Shown here piece after piece: positions 1-7,842 of a DNA stretch of 33,402 bases. The position numbers and the translations under genes were made by a program. The first letter of the stretch is position 1. The number at the start of each line of letters is the position of its first letter. The notes beneath the pieces are model-generated. The model worked only from the letters and a program-made list of their open reading frames with translations. It was not told the DNA's origin and searched no databases. The stretch covers positions 141,460 to 174,861 of the forward strand of contig NW_003118932.1 in assembly GCF_000003605.2 (NCBI RefSeq), written 5' to 3'. The stretch is from Saccoglossus kowalevskii. Its lineage: Eukaryota > Hemichordata > Enteropneusta > Harrimaniidae.

Positions 1-84
1 GGCAGCCATACAGGCAGATATAGTGGAACTTTACTACAAGAGTTTGGTTAGTCAGTAACGGCAGCTATACAGGTAGATACAGTG
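1..84. repeat. Two units of a 59-bp-spaced repeat at the window edge
   Basis: The first 25 bases (GGCAGCCATACAGGCAG...) recur with four substitutions at 60-84 (GGCAGCTATACAGGTAG...). This suggests the end of a tandem array or a local duplication that continues upstream of the window. With only two units visible, its extent cannot be judged. Confidence 0.5.
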
Positions 85-91
85 TACCAAT

Positions 92-137
92 GTCTATTTT
101 AATAGAAGGTGCAGCTTCTAATACAGATTTTACAGTA
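92..137 (-). mobile_element. MITE family 2, terminal fragment
   Basis: About 45 bp match the right end of the element at 31913-32086: 'TTTTAATAGAAG', a GCAGCTTCTAATACAG stretch, then TTTTACAG and TA. Read on the minus strand this is the same end as the left end of the copy at 24458. The rest of the element is missing, so this is a 5'- or 3'-deleted copy. Confidence 0.6.
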
Positions 138-1482
138 TCAATCGGATGTGCTTAATAGCTACTCATATCTTTAGAATTAAAACTCATAAACCAATTCAAA
201 AATGACATTTTTATTATGCAATTAGAACCTAATAAATGTCTACTATTAATTGAAAAGTTAATAATTATCATTTCATATGCCTGAGTGGCCAAGCTGGCGA
301 TTTCATTATTAATAACCATTTATTATTGACCATCAATAAATTAAAAATTGTTTTTGAAGAATAAATTAATTACAAATTTTTATCGTTATACTATTTTTGT
401 GGAGTGATTAGTTATCACTTACTTCATTAATTATGATGGTAATTAATAAAACTTAATTCTTTGAGTGCTAAATTGATTTCCCGCTTAAATTTGAGTAAGT
501 TTGTTCAAATTTTCTGTAATTTTTACTGAATTCAATCTGAATTTTGGAAAGCAAACAGACAAAATGTGACATTGTTTCTGGTTTGAAATTTTCACATTTC
601 GAGTGAAAAAGAGCAGATTATAAATAGATCTATTTTGTTGATGGTGACTGAAGCTGACTTTGCCAATAAAGGGTTAAACATGGTTATAGGTGGAGGGGTG
701 TACATAATTTTGATTTCCAATTTGTTGAATTTCACAAATTTATCAAATATTTGTACTTTTCAAATTCTCAAATTTGTTCACTATTGAACGAGTTTGTTGT
801 ATCAGAGTTTATAAAGTTATCATAAGCTTTCGGGTTGTGCTTTAAAGATATGGAATAAAGGATTATGGGTAGACATACTCATCTTGGTTGTTGTAGCATC
901 TTGTAAAATGAAGATGTTCGGTTATGAATAAACACCAGAGCCATGCTGTCTGGCGGTGTTACCTTTATAATCCGGAACTCAAAAGAATTCTAAGTCGTAC
1001 AGCATCTAATATTACATTCTAAACCACGCTGGATATCCACAAAATATAGCAGGATATTCTTTTGTTGTAGAGCTTATATCTTTTGCATGAGTAAGCGAAT
1101 TAACGTTTCGCGGATGTTCCTAGAAGTCTTTATTATGAACTCTGAGGATTGAAAGTCTTTCATTATTTGACACGCTCGTTTCAAAAATTGTGTACATGTA
1201 TTTGTTGCATAAATTTTTTTTCCCATGAATTTTTCCCATGTTTTTGTTCAATTTCCTAAAAATATATGTAGCTCGCCCTGCTTGTATAAAACCTTGCTGA
1301 GATTTGTACTTGGAATATTTAGGAGATGTTGAAGTAGCAATTAGGATAAAGTATTTTGGAGCATATTTAAGTAATTATTATTAAAAATGCATGACATTAC
1401 CTAAAATATTTATATGATTTATTGTAAATACATGTATTATCGAAAGCATGCATGCAGTACTCGTTTGCATTTTTACAGGATA
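138..1482. other. AT-rich non-coding stretch
   Basis: No open frame with codon-like composition and no splice-site pair worth calling was seen on either strand. The part at 481-650 aligns with the R3 repeat family, listed separately. The remainder is unannotated single-copy-looking AT-rich DNA with short A/T runs. A good donor-like GTAAGT at 494-499 has no convincing upstream exon. Confidence 0.5.
481..650 (+). mobile_element. Diverged copy of repeat family R3
   Basis: Blocks in the same order as the R3 copies at 16986-17210 and 13289-13520 can be recognised: 'AATTTTGGA..', 'AACAGACAAAAT.TGA', and 'CAGA.TATAAA.AG..CTATTTTGT'. Between the blocks the sequence is heavily diverged and the terminal repeats are not clear, so the limits are approximate. 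Confidence 0.4.
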
Positions 1483-1684
1483 TACTGTAAAAGCATTTAT
1501 GTTCAGTGACATTTAAATTCACTATTTTGTTATTTGAGCTTTTTTACCACGTGTTGAGTTCACGAATTTCATAGAGAAATGGGTTATATTGTAATTTTAC
1601 ATATTCATGTTAAAATAACAGATTATACCTATCAGCGAAGATAGTAAAATTGAAACCTAGTGAAAAATAATTGACTTCACAGTA
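1483..1684. mobile_element. MITE family 1, full-length copy (202 bp with flanking TAs)
   Basis: The element runs TA-CTGTAAAAGCATTT ... GACTTCACAG-TA. The two ends are imperfect inverted repeats, and the internal 'ATTTTACATATTC' is shared with the copy at 20956-21161. TA flanks and no room for a transposase indicate a non-autonomous element mobilised by a TA-targeting transposase. Assignment to the Tc1/mariner/IS630 group follows from the TA duplication and is inference. Confidence 0.7.
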
Positions 1685-2116
1685 TATGCAAATGGAGTCA
1701 TTTAAAAATTGTTACACTATTTAGCACTGAAGCTGAACTGATCAGTGCTTATGTATGCTTTCCAGGTGTGTATGCAGTAGGATTCTGTTTTGAGTTCTGA
1801 TTAATGTCTTGCAGAGACATTATAGAAAAGGCAGACATGGATGTCATCTCTAATAACAAAAAAGCCTTATATTGAATATTGAAATTTATGTCTTGTTTTT
1901 GTATCATATGAAATTTATGACAAGTTTGCCACCACCTGCAGCTGCTGATTTTTACGTTATCAATACAGTAGACGTTTCCTGAAATCTTTTTTCAGGGAAA
2001 CAAGTATTTCGCAAATAATTCATTGTTAACTAAATGATCCCAACTGTATACCCAGTTATATTACATTTCAACATACATGTATAATGTTAAACTGAATGAT
2101 CAGAACATTGTCCTTG

Positions 2117-2188
2117 TAGCATTGGTTTCTTTGCCATCTAGTTACCTGGTAGCATTGGTTTCTTTGCCATTTAGTTACCTGGTAGCAT
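2117..2188. repeat. 33-bp tandem repeat, two full units plus a partial third
   Basis: Units at 2117-2149 and 2150-2182 differ at one base (TTTGCCATCTAGTTACC against TTTGCCATTTAGTTACC). They are followed by TAGCAT, after which the similarity fades. Short local duplication with no coding potential. Confidence 0.85.
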
Positions 2189-2208
2189 AGTTTCACTACA
2201 TCTAGTCC

Positions 2209-2250
2209 TGCAAGATGGTATAGTGGTTAATATGTCTGCTTCATGTAGCT
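2209..2250 (+). repeat. tRNA-like A-box segment, possible decayed SINE head
   Basis: 'GATGGTATAGTGGTTAATAT' resembles the D-arm/A-box region of tRNA genes of the Glu/Asp type. No B-box (GGTTCGA-type) is found at the expected distance and no cloverleaf can be drawn, so this is not a tRNA gene. A degraded tRNA-derived SINE is one explanation; chance similarity is another. Confidence 0.25.
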
Positions 2251-2384
2251 TTGTTCTTTACTACATCCATTTAGCAATGTTTCTATCTAGGATCCTGTTC
2301 CTGTTTGGACATACATGTACCAGTAATTTGAAAATCGAGGAATTTACATTTTGTATGGATTGACTTGTGTGCGTTCGTGCATAC

Positions 2385-2720
2385 ATCCCACCTGTATCTT
2401 AGACATGCCTGGGCCAATTACTTTCAAACTTCACATAGACGTTGTACATCTTAGATTACATACATGTATGCTTGTCCATTAATTCTGATTCAAGATGGCC
2501 GAATGGCAGCCATCTTTGTTATTAAAATTCATCAAAATCAAGCATTACTGCAATTCCATAGCCAGATCTTGACCATGTGACAAAAAATTTCATTCAAACT
2601 TGGTGCATATATTGGGCATTATTGGACCTTGATGCATGTCATTTTGTTTTTCAAATCAGGTTCATAATGGCCGACAGACAGCTATTTTTATCTGGTTTGC
2701 TTTATTATGAAAATAGTCCA
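2385..2720. repeat. Old interspersed repeat with an internal duplication
   Basis: Two related segments, 'AAGATGGCCGAATGGCAGCC' near 2493 and 'ATAATGGCCGACAGACAGCT' near 2665, lie about 175 bp apart. Each is followed by similar A/T-rich sequence. The text around them ('GGCCAATTACTTTCAAACTT') resembles high-copy interspersed sequence I associate with mollusc genomes. Only one region is present here, so copy number cannot be shown from the window. Confidence 0.4.
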
Positions 2721-3458
2721 TGTTTTAGGTAAAATTCTAGCGCTGAAAACAAATTATACCTCACATTAAGCTGTGTGCCTCCAATATTGAAAAAGATGTG
2801 ATGCTATGACTGGTTTTTAAACAATTGTCTGTTCACAGTAATACTGGTCTCTCTTTTAATTTTGCCTCTGGAGACACTTTTTTATTCTGCGAATATAATT
2901 GGTTTGCCCCTTATACTGGCTCCAGGATTCTGTGTCATTGATGTCAATTCGTATTTCATATTATTCCACATCCTAAGGCGTTCTTACATTGTCATTTGAA
3001 CCCTGTCATTATCATCAAATGTCATCATTGTACTTCAAAAAATAATCCATTAAACTGTCTGCTCAGTTTCAACTACAATCATAGCATATAGACAATGATT
3101 GCATCAATGTTGAACCAAAAAAAGAAGCACAATGACTGTCATAGTCTAAAGTTTTGAGTTAATCAATAAAGCTTGTACGAAGATTTTGGTGCAAAGTGTA
3201 AAATACTGTACACGCTGGTATTTTTCACTGTTTTCTTTGTCAATTTTGGACCAAATAAACATAATTTTATATTGCTAAATATCAGGTAAATGTATCAACA
3301 TTTTAGATAGAAATAACAAACTTGTGTGTATCGGTAGGTTGATTGCGTGAACTGTCATTAAATGGTTGAGGTGAAAGCCAGTAAATATACACTTCTTCGT
3401 TATTATAAGATGAAGTTTTACCAAAAGTGAAATCTTTTTCAATGTAATTATCTCAACA

Positions 3459-3591
3459 TACTGTAAATTAATTATTATTAGCTGGTTTTTAAATTTGCTA
3501 TTTTCGCCATAAAAAAGTTTATTCTACGTGAACATCTAAAATAACAATATAGTAAAATTAAATTTCAGTAAAAATAAATGGTTTTACAGTA
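3459..3591. mobile_element. MITE family 1, short internally deleted copy (133 bp)
   Basis: TA-CTGTAAATTAATTA at the left and ATGGTTTTACAG-TA at the right are inverted, and both ends sit next to TA. The body, with 'GCTGG' and 'TTTCGCC' remnants, is shorter than the roughly 200-bp members, consistent with an internal deletion. Confidence 0.55.
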
Positions 3592-4180
3592 CTAGTTTTA
3601 TCAGTAGAACTTATTAATAGTGAAGTTTTATGATAGTAATTATTAACTTACGATAGATATTTATTTACTTTACCAATGAAGCATTTCATGTTGGACCAAA
3701 TTAATCGCTGATGCTTTGTTGCATGTGGAGGTAACAGTGAATACCGAGGATAACTTATATTTCCAGATAAAAAGATGTACCGGCGTTTTTAGAAATTGCT
3801 CATTTGGAAGCATGTTTATTTTTGCTTCAGATACAAATTGTTGTTGCTAAAAAGTGTATCTCTTGCCACATTAAATCTTATATTGTCTGAAAGTTTGATA
3901 TTTCTCTTCTCCAGTAACCATTTACACTAACTTTAGGGTAGAAGCCTACTCATAAATGCAAATGCACAGAATTTATTCATTTTGAAATAAAACTTAGAAA
4001 ATTTGGGGGTCACCAGCCTAATTTTTGAGAAAATAATGGTTGTATTTTAGTGGACATTGGCCGTTTTGTCAGTATTATAGTGCTTTTAGAATGTGTTTCT
4101 ATCACACAGATATTTTGCCATATCTTAAATTGTAGGCTTGTGACATTGGCTGAAAAAATCATATATTGTTCATTACGGAG
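3592..4180. other. AT-rich non-coding stretch
   Basis: No open reading frame, splice pair, tandem repeat or TIR element is supported here. Confidence 0.5.
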
Positions 4181-4380
4181 TACTGTGAAATACTTTATTT
4201 TCGCTAGAATTAATTTTTGCTGAAAAGGCTTTTTGGGAGTTTTGTATGGAATTTATTTTTACTGATTTTTGATGAGTTCATTGTGAAAAGTTTATTCGCT
4301 GGATTTTATTTTCATGGAATCATCCCTTCAGCGAAAATAGCGAAAATAAATTCCAAACAAAAATAAAGTGTTCTACAGTA
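4181..4380 (+). mobile_element. MITE family 1, full-length copy (200 bp)
   Basis: The left end TA-CTGTGAAATACTTTATTTT and the right end, read as reverse complement, TA-CTGTAGAACACTTTATTT, form a TIR of roughly 30 bp with mismatches. Inside are TTTTCGCT/AGCGAAAA pairs that make the whole element foldback-prone. It is in opposite orientation to the copy at 30907-31109: the GGATGATTCC-type block near the right end here is at the left end there. Confidence 0.8.
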
Positions 4381-5211
4381 CTTTTTGTTCTGAATTATTT
4401 AAAAAATCTGGTTTTTAAGAAGTCTCAAAAAATGCATTGGGTTTAACATTTCTAAAAAAAAAGATTTTGAAAAATTTCAGCACAACTGTCAAAAACACAA
4501 AAAAATGGTATTTCATGCCATTGGACAATAATACATCATTTTACATAATAAACCAATGAACATTGTTATGTGATTTATAACCAACTTACTTCTACCTTAA
4601 TAACTCTATATTAAAGAGAAATAAAACTCAATGATAATAAAAATCATGACTAAAAGCTTTACCAATGACATAAAACGCTTAATTTTTGTTGTGTCATGTT
4701 TAATTTTATCTTCTGATATGAGTCGTATATAAAAATGATTTTCTCTTGTATGTCTGGGTAATGTAATATTGATTTAATTGTTCATCATACAATACCCCTT
4801 TGTGGTCTGAATCCCTGTGTAGAATACACAATGACTAATGTCTGAGTGCTTCCAAGATTAAAAATTGATATTACCATCTGGCAGTGTGATGTGAAGTGCT
4901 TTTATTGGTTTTGTACTCGTGGAGGAAGATACTGCTCTAATTTAAGTGCTTTTGTCATGAAGGAAAGTCTAGCTATATCACATACAAATTGCATGAAAAA
5001 TAATATAGTTAGGAAATTTGTGTTATTTGAAAATTGTTTTTAAAGGTTTTTTCTTTGAGCTGGAAGCGTTTAATAGAGTACTGTATCACCATAAGAGGGC
5101 GCCATCACCATAACATGTGTTGACATAGGATATCTCTAGTAATATAGTTAATGACTTTTGTTGAGCGTGGAGATGTTTTATCCCATTCTGTGCTGAAGTG
5201 TTTATGTTAAA
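4381..5211. other. AT-rich non-coding stretch with a CTCF-like core
   Basis: Contains A-rich runs and 'AGAGGGCGCC' at 5094-5103, between two copies of ATCACCATAA. Otherwise only short chance frames are present. The open stretch at 4846-5043 has no start context or splice support. Confidence 0.45.
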
Positions 5212-5640
5212 CATGTATTGATCTGTGTGACCTATCAAAAAACAGTATCTCAGCATGTGATGTGTATTGATCTGTGTGACCAATCAAAAAGCAGTATTTC
5301 AGCATGTGATGTGTGACCAACCAATCAAAAAGCAGTATCTCGTCATATGATGTGTATTGATCTGTGTGACCAATTAAAAAGCAGTATCTCATCATGTGAT
5401 GTGTGACCAATCAAAAAGCAGTATCTCGTCATGATGTGTATTGATGTGTGACCTATCAAAAAGCAGTATCTCATCATGTGATGTGTATTGATCTGTATGA
5501 CCAATCAAAAAGCAGTATCTCATCATGTGATGTGTGACCAATCAAAAAGCAGTATCTCATCATATGATGTGTATTGATCTGTGTGACCAATCAAAAAGCA
5601 GTATCTCATAATGTGATGTGTGCCTAATCAAAAAGTAGTA
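5212..5640 (+). repeat. Minisatellite 1: ten units, alternating long (49 bp) and short (37 bp)
   Basis: The common core is 'GACCAATCAAAAAGCAGTAT' followed by CTCATCAT and GTGATGTGT. Long units carry an extra 12 bp (ATTGATCTGTGT) that short units lack. The order, allowing for small variants, is L L S L S L L S L S. The last unit decays at about 5640. Every unit holds a CCAAT pentamer. Open frames on the minus strand here are by-products of the repeat. Confidence 0.92.
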
Positions 5641-5851
5641 TGTGTATGCAAATATTTCATGTCATGTGACCATTGAGGAGTCTTTTCTTGACTGACAGAT
5701 CCTATTATTCTATTGCAGTGTACACATTTGTATACTACATATTTATGACCTAAAATATTGATGTGTAAAAATTAAATTGGCTGCAGTTACTTTCCACCCC
5801 TCCAATCTGAAATTTAGTTGCCAGGATTTGTGATAATTTGTTATTTACTGT
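5641..5851. other. Non-coding spacer after minisatellite 1
   Basis: No repeat, exon or motif is supported. Confidence 0.4.
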
Positions 5852-5946
5852 GAGGTCTTGCTTTATGTGGAAAACTTAAAACAAGAAGACAAACGAAAGG
5901 TCATAGGCATCGCATGGGATTCGTCAAAACCCGAAAATATTTTCAA
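5852..5946 (+). CDS. Weak candidate internal exon, coiled-coil gene
   Basis: One frame is open from 5837 through a donor-like AAG|GTATTT at 5946/5947. It reads ENLKQEDKRKVIGIAWDS and continues to PENIFK. It ends in phase 0, which matches the phase-0 start of the exon at 6208, leaving an intron of 261 bp. Against it, the only upstream AG (TGTGAG, ending 5854) has a poor pyrimidine tract, and the donor is weak at +3 to +6. The residues look protein-like but match no family I know. It could equally be chance open DNA. Confidence 0.2.
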
Positions 5947-6207
5947 GGTATTTCCATACCTAATAATGTGTCGTACATGGTTTATGATGATCAATTTTGA
6001 TGAAGTAAAGGTACTTCAACCCTATATTCCCCTCAGAAAGATCTGTATTTTAACATCGAACCACAAAAAAAAGTTCAAAATTACTTGATTTTCATGCAAT
6101 ATGCAAGATTTCCCAGTGAATAGAAAATTACCTGTACTAGGAAGTGCAGTGCAGTTCTTGACGTCTATGCTCATATTTATTTCAGTTTCTTTTCTTGCAT
6201 CTTTCAG

Positions 6208-6275
6208 GAGTTCATGGATAAGAAGATCGATGAACTCAGTAAACAGCTGGTGGAGGAAAAACAAAATACAAGAAG
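6208..6275 (+). CDS. Internal coding exon of an unrecognised coiled-coil protein
   Basis: This 68-bp exon lies between a strong acceptor (CTTTTCTTGCATCTTTCAG, ending 6207) and a strong donor (AAG|GTAAGATT). In frame 1 it reads FMDKKIDELSKQLVEEKQ, preceded by E and followed by N-T-R. It is highly charged, with I, L and L at heptad a/d/a spacing (IDELSKQL), as in a coiled coil. It starts in phase 0 and leaves two bases, AG, which join a G from the next exon at 7800 to give Arg. The second open frame (SWIRRSMNSV...) is Trp/Arg-rich and less natural. The family cannot be told from about 23 residues. The upstream exons are outside the window or too weak to call. Confidence 0.6.
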
Positions 6276-6293
6276 GTAAGATTATTCAACTCT

Positions 6294-6304
6294 AGGGGGC
6301 GCTA
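6294..6304 (+). promoter_or_regulatory. CTCF-like core motif
   Basis: AGGGGGCGCTA lies 18 bases inside the intron after the 6208-6275 exon. It matches the core of the bilaterian CTCF consensus (AGGGGGCGCTA-type). A single core match of this size is weak evidence of binding. Related cores are at 5094-5103 (same strand) and 22821-22829 (opposite strand). Confidence 0.35.
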
Positions 6305-6375
6305 TAACAAATTCCTTGCCACTTCTGAATCCAATTTCAGAATTTATGTGTTGCATATTAGATTTGTAATACTAA

Positions 6376-6600
6376 TACTGTAAAATATTTTATTTTAGCT
6401 GGAATTAATTTTCGCTGAAAGAACATTTTGGTTGTTTTGTATGGAATTTATTTTCGCAGATTTTTGACAAGTTGAATGTTAAATATAGGAAAAAAAGGTA
6501 TATATTGGCATGTCTTTTTGCATACCTAATTATTTTTATTTTCACTGAATCATTTCTTTGGCGAAAACAGCGAAAATTAAAAATAAAGTATTTTATAGTA
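6376..6600 (+). mobile_element. MITE family 1 copy in an intron (225 bp)
   Basis: TA-CTGTAAAATATTTTATTTT at the left and AAATAAAGTATTTTATAG-TA at the right are inverted. The inner TTTCGCTGAAAG and GGCGAAAACAGCGAAAAT blocks match the copies at 4181 and 30907. It lies inside the 1,524-bp intron between the exons at 6208 and 7800. It carries a 29-bp segment (6504-6532) that occurs again at 7496-7524. Confidence 0.75.
6504..6532 (+). repeat. 29-bp exact direct repeat, copy 1
   Basis: The segment beginning ATTGGCATGTC and ending CATACCTAATTA is identical to 7496-7524. Copy 1 sits in the middle of a MITE whose relatives lack it, so it seems to have been added to that MITE. Confidence 0.8.
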
Positions 6601-7167
6601 ATTTACGAAATTGATCTTTATTCATTTAATAGCATGAGGCCATTACCTCCAAAATGGCAAATTAAACATAAGGAATACATTTGTTTAATAAGTCTATATT
6701 ACATGATGAGTACATCACCTGGGACTCATGTCACATGGGACCTACATATGTACATTGAATATTACGCAGCATGATAGGCTACAATTCTTTCAATTAAACT
6801 TAGGAGAATAAATACTTCAACTCAAAAAAAAAAAAATAAAAAGAACAAGGTAATCTTGTCTGCTTCTGTTCATATTAGAATTATAAAAATACTCACATAC
6901 TTGGCGTTATTCCCGTAAGGAGTCTCTCACTGTTTGGTTGAAATTACATCGTCTGTCGAATTCCTTGATAACAGATTTTATCCATTTCTTCGCACTTCTT
7001 TTCTGTCTCTGTGACAGTTACTATGACAACATAGTGGGAAACAGTGTCGTCTCACTATATGATGGACCCTTGCTGTGAGGTGTTGTTTTTTCTAGAATGT
7101 AACACTTTTTCTTATGAAGAGAAAGTTCAAAATCATAGGTAGATTAGTCTATTCATTATCATCACTG
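6601..7167. other. Intronic stretch
   Basis: AT-rich sequence with a poly(A) run at about 6825-6835, followed by AATAAAAAG. No exon is supported. Confidence 0.4.
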
Positions 7168-7374
7168 TGTGTTCCTTCCTCTTTCCTCTTTCCTCCTTCT
7201 GCCTTCTCATCACTCTCCCTTCTAAACACCCCCTCTTCCTCCTGATCGACCCCCTCCCGGTCACCCTTCCTGATCCACCCTTCTCGGTCACCCCTCCTGA
7301 TCGTATCTCAACCTCCTCATCATCCTTTCTCTCTTGATCATCCCCTCCTCTTCCTGGGCTCCCCTCTTCTTTCA
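7168..7374 (+). repeat. Pyrimidine-rich, locally duplicated tract
   Basis: About 200 bases are dominated by C and T on this strand (CCTCTTTCCTC, CTCCTGATC, CGGTCACCC motifs recur irregularly), far richer in C than the surroundings. The minus strand is correspondingly G/A-rich and gives a spurious Gly/Arg/Glu-rich open frame. Such polypurine-polypyrimidine DNA can adopt triplex structure. It lies within the intron between the two called exons. Confidence 0.75.
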
Positions 7375-7495
7375 CGAATGTAACGTATCCAATACTTTTT
7401 GTAAGCTTCAGAAAATTGAAATTTGTTGGTTCTTTTTTATTCTTTGTCTAAAATGTCTTAAAATGTGTAAGAATACCATTACCATGGTTACGTAA

Positions 7496-7524
7496 ATTGG
7501 CATGTCTTTTTGCATACCTAATTA
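7496..7524 (+). repeat. 29-bp exact direct repeat, copy 2
   Basis: Identical to 6504-6532, 992 bases upstream. The flanks are unrelated, so this is not a simple tandem duplication. Confidence 0.8.
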
Positions 7525-7799
7525 ACTCATCATAATAATCTCATGAATGTTGTAGCAAATTAACCGATTTATTCTGCCGCATTCTTGCATGGATATATCT
7601 GACATACCATACTTAACGCTTGGGTACCTTTAATTTTTGTTTGTAACTACTGTCCATCTAGGTGACAGGAAAATAGTTTGATAATAATCATGATTTCGTC
7701 GGTAGTCTTTGAAGTTTGAAGCAACTCCAAACTGTTTACATCAGTTTCTATGAGAAGCGTCATTATTTAATAATCTAGTTTATATTAATTTTATTTCAG

Positions 7800-7842
7800 G
7801 ATACAGAATTCCGATATTTTTGACGTTGATAAAAACTCATAA
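7800..7842 (+). CDS. Terminal coding exon of the same coiled-coil gene
   Basis: The acceptor TTAATTTTATTTCAG ends at 7799. The first base G completes the split Arg codon left by 6208-6275, and the frame then reads IQNSDIFDVDKNS before TAA at 7840-7842. The phase match is one in three by chance, but together with the acceptor quality and the acidic tail it makes a coherent C-terminus. The other two frames stop after 7 and 15 codons. The 3' UTR would continue downstream; AATAAA hexamers occur at 8715-8720 and 9188-9193. The function is unknown. Confidence 0.5.

Larger units (their letters stand above)
1685..3458. other. Non-coding stretch with small repeats
   Basis: Apart from the 33-bp tandem repeat, the tRNA-like segment and the interspersed repeat listed separately, nothing convincing was found. 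Two good acceptors (CTTGCAG at 1808-1814, TTTTTTCAG at 1988-1996) are each followed by a short open stretch that ends at a stop within about 60 bases, with no donor. I do not call these as exons. Confidence 0.5.

Noticed and set aside
283-310. 'GCCTGAGTGGCCAAG' resembling the 5' part of a tRNA-Ser/Leu
   Set aside because: No acceptor pairing, anticodon arm or T-arm can be drawn downstream.
1815-1875. Acceptor CTTGCAG followed by an open stretch (IIEKADMDVISNNKKALY, then stop)
   Set aside because: Protein-like but only 20 codons, with no partner exon or phase evidence; too short to separate from chance.
1997-2038. Strong acceptor TTTTTTCAG with 13 open codons before a stop
   Set aside because: No donor, no identified upstream exon, and very short.
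3193-3240. TACTGTACACGCTGG..., similar to the start of MITE family 1
   Set aside because: No matching right end or internal blocks within 250 bp.
5086-5410. Minus-strand open frames with repeated 'CFLIGHTDQY' peptides
   Set aside because: They are translations of minisatellite 1; frames change between units and there is no start or splice context.
5212-5640. Regular repeats that could suggest a CRISPR array
   Set aside because: Units are contiguous with no unique spacers, and the sequence is eukaryotic. The same applies to the arrays at 28171 and 32845.
7133-7375. Minus-strand frame rich in Gly, Arg and Glu
   Set aside because: Low-complexity product of the polypyrimidine tract, not a gene.
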